Origin: Defluviitaleaceae bacterium
GTDB taxonomy: Bacteria > Bacillota > Clostridia > Lachnospirales > UBA5962
Direction: 5' to 3'
Length of the DNA: 6,553 nt
Assembly (NCBI GenBank): GCA_009780765.1
Contig: WQZK01000106.1
Coordinates: 1 to 6,553, forward strand
Each line of letters starts with the position of its first letter. The first letter of the stretch is position 1. The notes beneath the pieces are model-generated. The model searched no databases. It saw nothing but the letters and a program-made list of their open reading frames with translations, and had not been told where the DNA came from. Position numbers and translations under genes: made by a program. Positions 3,736 to 6,553 of the stretch are shown here, one piece after another.

Positions 3736-6072
3736 ATGTTTATTAATAAGAACAGGAGCGGACTACAAATGAGCCAAGAAAATAAACGAATTGAAGCACC
3801 TACAAAGGTATGTTTTAATGACAAAAACTTTGACCGTTCAATCGAAGGGAAGCTAGACGAAGACGGAATTTTATCAAGCTACACGATAGATGGGTTTATA
3901 GAAACAATTACTAACATTTTAAACAATGACAATCTAGGCGAAGGCAATGCGTGCGAAAATACGTGTACTGCAAAGCTTATATATGCCAAAAAATATGCCA
4001 AAAAAAAAGGTGTCTACACAACTCTTCACAATGTTTTAGACGATGAAAAACCATACACAGGAATCAACGAAGAAGATTATAAAAAAACACAAGGCTATTT
4101 CACCAAAAATAAGAAAGATCAATATTGTGAACACCTTAATATCTGGAGAATCAAAAACCCATGTTTTCATGATTTGTGGCTTGTTATTGAAGATTGTGAA
4201 GGCATATCTGGTAAAAGCAAAACTCTGATAGATACCCACGTTGAGAGATTAGAAAGCCGTATAGCCGTGTCTCTTGAAAATAGCTTTATGCAAAAAATTA
4301 GAGGCTTCCAACGCGAAGCATATGCAGCATTTTCGGAAAAAGTTGCACCCATCAAGCGAAAAAATGACGAAAGCGTGGACGCTAAAAACAAAAAAGACCC
4401 TCACACAGCCTTAAAAGACTTAAAGGAAGGCATTAACGATGCACTTGAAATTTTATCTGATGCACTAAATTTAAAGCCATTCAGAGTTTATAGCTTTTTT
4501 GATTTTGCAGATTTTTGGCAGATCAAGGATAGTTTGATGAGCAAGCAGGATGATGATATTTTATTTAATTACAGCACGTTTTTAAACGACCAACGAATTA
4601 ATGGGCATGACTCCTTGGAAATAAAATGTGGGGAAAAAAGTGATCCCAAAGAATTTAACAACCGCAAAACTCTTTTAGAAGAGGGGATTCATACAAGAGA
4701 AATAAGCGATTATGAAAACAGATGTATTTTTACAAGAACAGACTGCGAACCAATCGATTGGGCAAAGTTTAACGCCTACATATTCAAGCGAGAAACAGAG
4801 AAAAAAACGTTGCCAATGGCTATTTTAGTGGAAACCCAAACTACTTACGAGAACAGCAAGGTTTGGCGCAAATTTATTGCACCTAATAGTGCAAAACAAA
4901 ACGCCGACACAGCTTTATTTAACGCTTTAGAGCCAATAGTTTATGAATTTTTGCTTGCCCTTCATATGCTTTACGGCGATATGCTTCACGAAGAGCTGAT
5001 AATAAGACTTGATACTTCTAGGCATGAACTTGGTCAAAAATTAAGCGGTCTTAATGGGCTTACAGATAATATAACCCGCAATTCAAATAAAATTTCTAGG
5101 CTTCTTCTTGATTTTGGCACAACAAAAAATGACCTGATGAAGGAGATAAACGAGCAAGTTAAGCCTCTTATTCGTGATAGCGAAAAAGTTCACAGTTACA
5201 CCGCCTTAATAAAGCATTATATCAATTCGCAGTCTGTGCTTTGGGAAAAAATCTATAACCCCCGAAAAGAGACTTTTTGGCCTTATAGCGGTATAATTCT
5301 CAGTTGGGCGAATTATTATTCAAGAGAAATGAGAGAATCAAAATTCATGGATCTACACTTTGTAAGCAACCCCACTAAAGATGACTATCGAAGATATCCA
5401 CAAATGTTTGCAGACCCTGGATTAATAGGAATGGTTGTTTACAACCTTCTTTACAATGCTCTCAAGTATTCCTATAGATTCACAAAAGCTAAGTTCGATT
5501 GTTATTTTGATCACACAAACCAAGAGTATATTATTCAAACAACAAATTATGGCTTGGAAGCTCCAGAGCCTTCAGAAGATGGGACAGGTATAAATATATA
5601 TTTACAAGGCGTCAGAAGCAAAAATGCAGAAACCTCTCAAGAAGAAAAGGGGCTTGGTATGGGATTATTTTTAATCCGAGAAATAGCAACGGCACATGGC
5701 GGCGAAGTTTTTCATAAAAGCGAAAAGATTTTAGATCATAACCCTGCATTTGCTAATTATGCTCGTTATGTTAAAGATATTTATACTAGCGGAAAATCAG
5801 ATATAGTAGTTAATGAAGGTTTCAGAATGACAGGTGATAGGCTTAAAAGGTTTTTCAACGACCATGAGGATCATATCAACAATGCCGTTGCTGCGATCAT
5901 TGAGTATGAAGAGAATGGAACGAGTTTTAAAAAGTTAATTGAAGACATGGCTATCCCTCTACACTCGTCGCCTAAAGTTATAGTTTCACCATTCAGTGCT
6001 ATAACCGGCCTTAGCAAGCCGATATACAAAAATGTTTTCACTTTTAAAATACCTTCAAAAGGAGCTGAATAA
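3736..6072 (+). CDS. Large soluble sensor histidine kinase
   Basis: This is a 778-aa cytoplasmic histidine kinase; no signal peptide or membrane segment is visible. The C-terminal half carries a DHp helix with RHELGQKLSGL, making H430 the likely phosphorylation site, with Gln rather than Thr/Asn at H+4. The HATPase_c domain follows: N-box NLLYNALKYS (570-579), NYG (604-606) in place of the usual D-x-G, G-box EKGLGMGLFL (637-646) and HGGEV (654-658). About 95 residues then separate this from the last strand-like segment YKNVFTFKIP, an unusual insertion. The N-terminal 415 residues are a large sensor of unknown type; residues about 231-415 have the strand/helix pattern of a GAF-like domain (weak). 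I chose ATG 3736 because AGGGG lies six bases upstream; ATG 3769 (AGGAG ten bases upstream) is a real alternative. It heads an operon with a lone receiver one base downstream, its presumed partner. The kinase call is firm, the stimulus unknown. Detocs DtcA-like function is a hypothesis. Confidence 0.9.
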   Translation: MFINKNRSGLQMSQENKRIEAPTKVCFNDKNFDRSIEGKLDEDGILSSYTIDGFIETITNILNNDNLGEGNACENTCTAKLIYAKKYAKKKGVYTTLHNVLDDEKPYTGINEEDYKKTQGYFTKNKKDQYCEHLNIWRIKNPCFHDLWLVIEDCEGISGKSKTLIDTHVERLESRIAVSLENSFMQKIRGFQREAYAAFSEKVAPIKRKNDESVDAKNKKDPHTALKDLKEGINDALEILSDALNLKPFRVYSFFDFADFWQIKDSLMSKQDDDILFNYSTFLNDQRINGHDSLEIKCGEKSDPKEFNNRKTLLEEGIHTREISDYENRCIFTRTDCEPIDWAKFNAYIFKRETEKKTLPMAILVETQTTYENSKVWRKFIAPNSAKQNADTALFNALEPIVYEFLLALHMLYGDMLHEELIIRLDTSRHELGQKLSGLNGLTDNITRNSNKISRLLLDFGTTKNDLMKEINEQVKPLIRDSEKVHSYTALIKHYINSQSVLWEKIYNPRKETFWPYSGIILSWANYYSREMRESKFMDLHFVSNPTKDDYRRYPQMFADPGLIGMVVYNLLYNALKYSYRFTKAKFDCYFDHTNQEYIIQTTNYGLEAPEPSEDGTGINIYLQGVRSKNAETSQEEKGLGMGLFLIREIATAHGGEVFHKSEKILDHNPAFANYARYVKDIYTSGKSDIVVNEGFRMTGDRLKRFFNDHEDHINNAVAAIIEYEENGTSFKKLIEDMAIPLHSSPKVIVSPFSAITGLSKPIYKNVFTFKIPSKGAE

Positions 6073-6073
6073 G

Positions 6074-6478
6074 ATGCCTAACCCTAAAAAAGTGTTACTT
6101 GTAGATAATGACGATGCAGCACGCAATTTTGCAATCATAATTAACGAAGACTATAGCAATATTGCAAATATAACCATAACAGCTGATTTGGAGGATGCCG
6201 AAAATCTCTTGAAATATGAATTTGGAATAGATTATTTTGATTTTTTCATTATTGATTTACAAATAAACTTCAAATATGATGGATGGAACTTCGCAAAAAA
6301 CTTAGTTAAAGATATGGTTTGCCCTGAAGAGAAGATAATCATATATTCCGCACAGATGGACGTGATTATTGACGAAATGAAAAAAGATCATCCTAACATG
6401 AAATATATAGATAAAAGAGAAGATGAAACACCGCTAACAAAAGCTCTAAGGATTTTTACGGGAGATGATACCTTTTGA
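6074..6478 (+). CDS. Stand-alone response-regulator receiver protein
   Basis: This 134-aa protein is a single receiver (CheY-like) domain with no output domain. It accepts the phosphoryl group from a histidine kinase, presumably the one encoded immediately upstream. The visible signature is KVLLVDNDD (acidic pocket D11, D13/D14), the phosphoacceptor D61 in FFIIDLQIN, S92 in the Thr/Ser position (IIIYSAQ) and K114 in YIDKRED, so all core residues are present. ATG 6074 is chosen over the upstream TTG-type starts because AAAAGGAG (6057-6064) sits nine bases before it and homology starts at PNPKKVLLV. It begins one base after the kinase TAA, and its TGA overlaps the next gene's start. Without an output domain it may relay, buffer or bind a partner. 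In Detocs systems a lone receiver (DtcB) has the buffering role; whether that applies here is inference. Confidence 0.93.
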   Translation: MPNPKKVLLVDNDDAARNFAIIINEDYSNIANITITADLEDAENLLKYEFGIDYFDFFIIDLQINFKYDGWNFAKNLVKDMVCPEEKIIIYSAQMDVIIDEMKKDHPNMKYIDKREDETPLTKALRIFTGDDTF

Positions 6479-6553
6479 AAAATAACTTTAATGACAATAA
6501 CATAAGCGTTAATAATCAACTTAGAAACATAAACAATATAAACTATGGAATGA
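6475..6553 (+). CDS. Start of a third operon gene, product unknown, cut by the window edge
   Basis: TTG at 6475-6477 overlaps the receiver's TGA stop as TTGA, an arrangement equivalent to ATGA translational coupling. GGGAG (6460-6464) lies ten bases upstream. The frame stays open to the window end for 26 codons: (M)KNNFNDNNISVNNQLRNI followed by NNINYGM. Eleven of these 26 residues are asparagine, so this looks like a flexible leader rather than a folded domain, and no family can be assigned. An in-frame ATG at 6550 is a possible alternative start but lacks a ribosome binding site. Coupling to the kinase and receiver genes suggests it is the output or effector of the pathway, which is inferred from context only. 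Confidence 0.5.
   Translation, partial: MKNNFNDNNISVNNQLRNINNINYGM

Noticed and set aside
4036..4391. Minus- and plus-strand ORFs within the kinase gene
   Set aside because: They are embedded in a well-supported 778-codon frame with recognisable domains; shadows.
1..6553. tRNA, rRNA, riboswitch or CRISPR array
   Set aside because: No cloverleaf, conserved rRNA segment, known riboswitch core or regularly spaced repeats could be seen by reading both strands.

Overview
This AT-rich window looks like an accessory region of a Firmicutes-type (Bacillota, Clostridia or Negativicutes-like) chromosome. The reasons are low GC, AAGGAGG-type ribosome binding sites, TTG/GTG starts, and relatives of clostridial conjugative-transposon and IS21 proteins. 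The genus cannot be named from the sequence alone.

Layout. (1) Bases 1-1216, minus strand: decayed end of an integrative or conjugative element. It holds a tyrosine integrase N-terminal half broken by two frameshifts and running off the left edge (1-568), an excisionase-type HTH gene whose expected ATG has become ATA (685-918), and a C-terminal gene scrap with an in-frame TAG (1031-1216). A compact multi-hairpin palindromic element lies in frame inside the integrase. (2) Bases 1215-2526, plus strand: a left-truncated IS21-family element. The C-terminal part of istA abuts istB, which has a TGA exactly at a Walker A glycine. Reiterated right-end repeats and a perfect 39-bp palindrome follow. 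(3) Bases 2590-3087: an unrecognised gene fragment, probably frameshifted. (4) Bases 3088-3735: largely non-coding, with a strong hairpin, a dubious 28-codon ORF, a 16-bp palindrome and a candidate promoter. (5) Bases 3736-6553, plus strand: an intact, tightly packed operon. It encodes a large soluble histidine kinase (778 aa), a stand-alone receiver protein (134 aa, 1-nt gap) and the first codons of a third gene whose TTG start overlaps the receiver stop as TTGA.

How the genes work together. The operon is the only clearly functional part. A soluble kinase with a large N-terminal sensor, an output-less receiver and a translationally coupled third gene, placed next to mobile-element debris, resembles the architecture of the Detocs anti-phage two-component system (kinase DtcA, lone receiver DtcB, receiver-effector DtcC). 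The third gene is cut after 26 codons, so its effector is unseen. The Detocs comparison is an inference, and an ordinary cytoplasmic two-component system remains possible.
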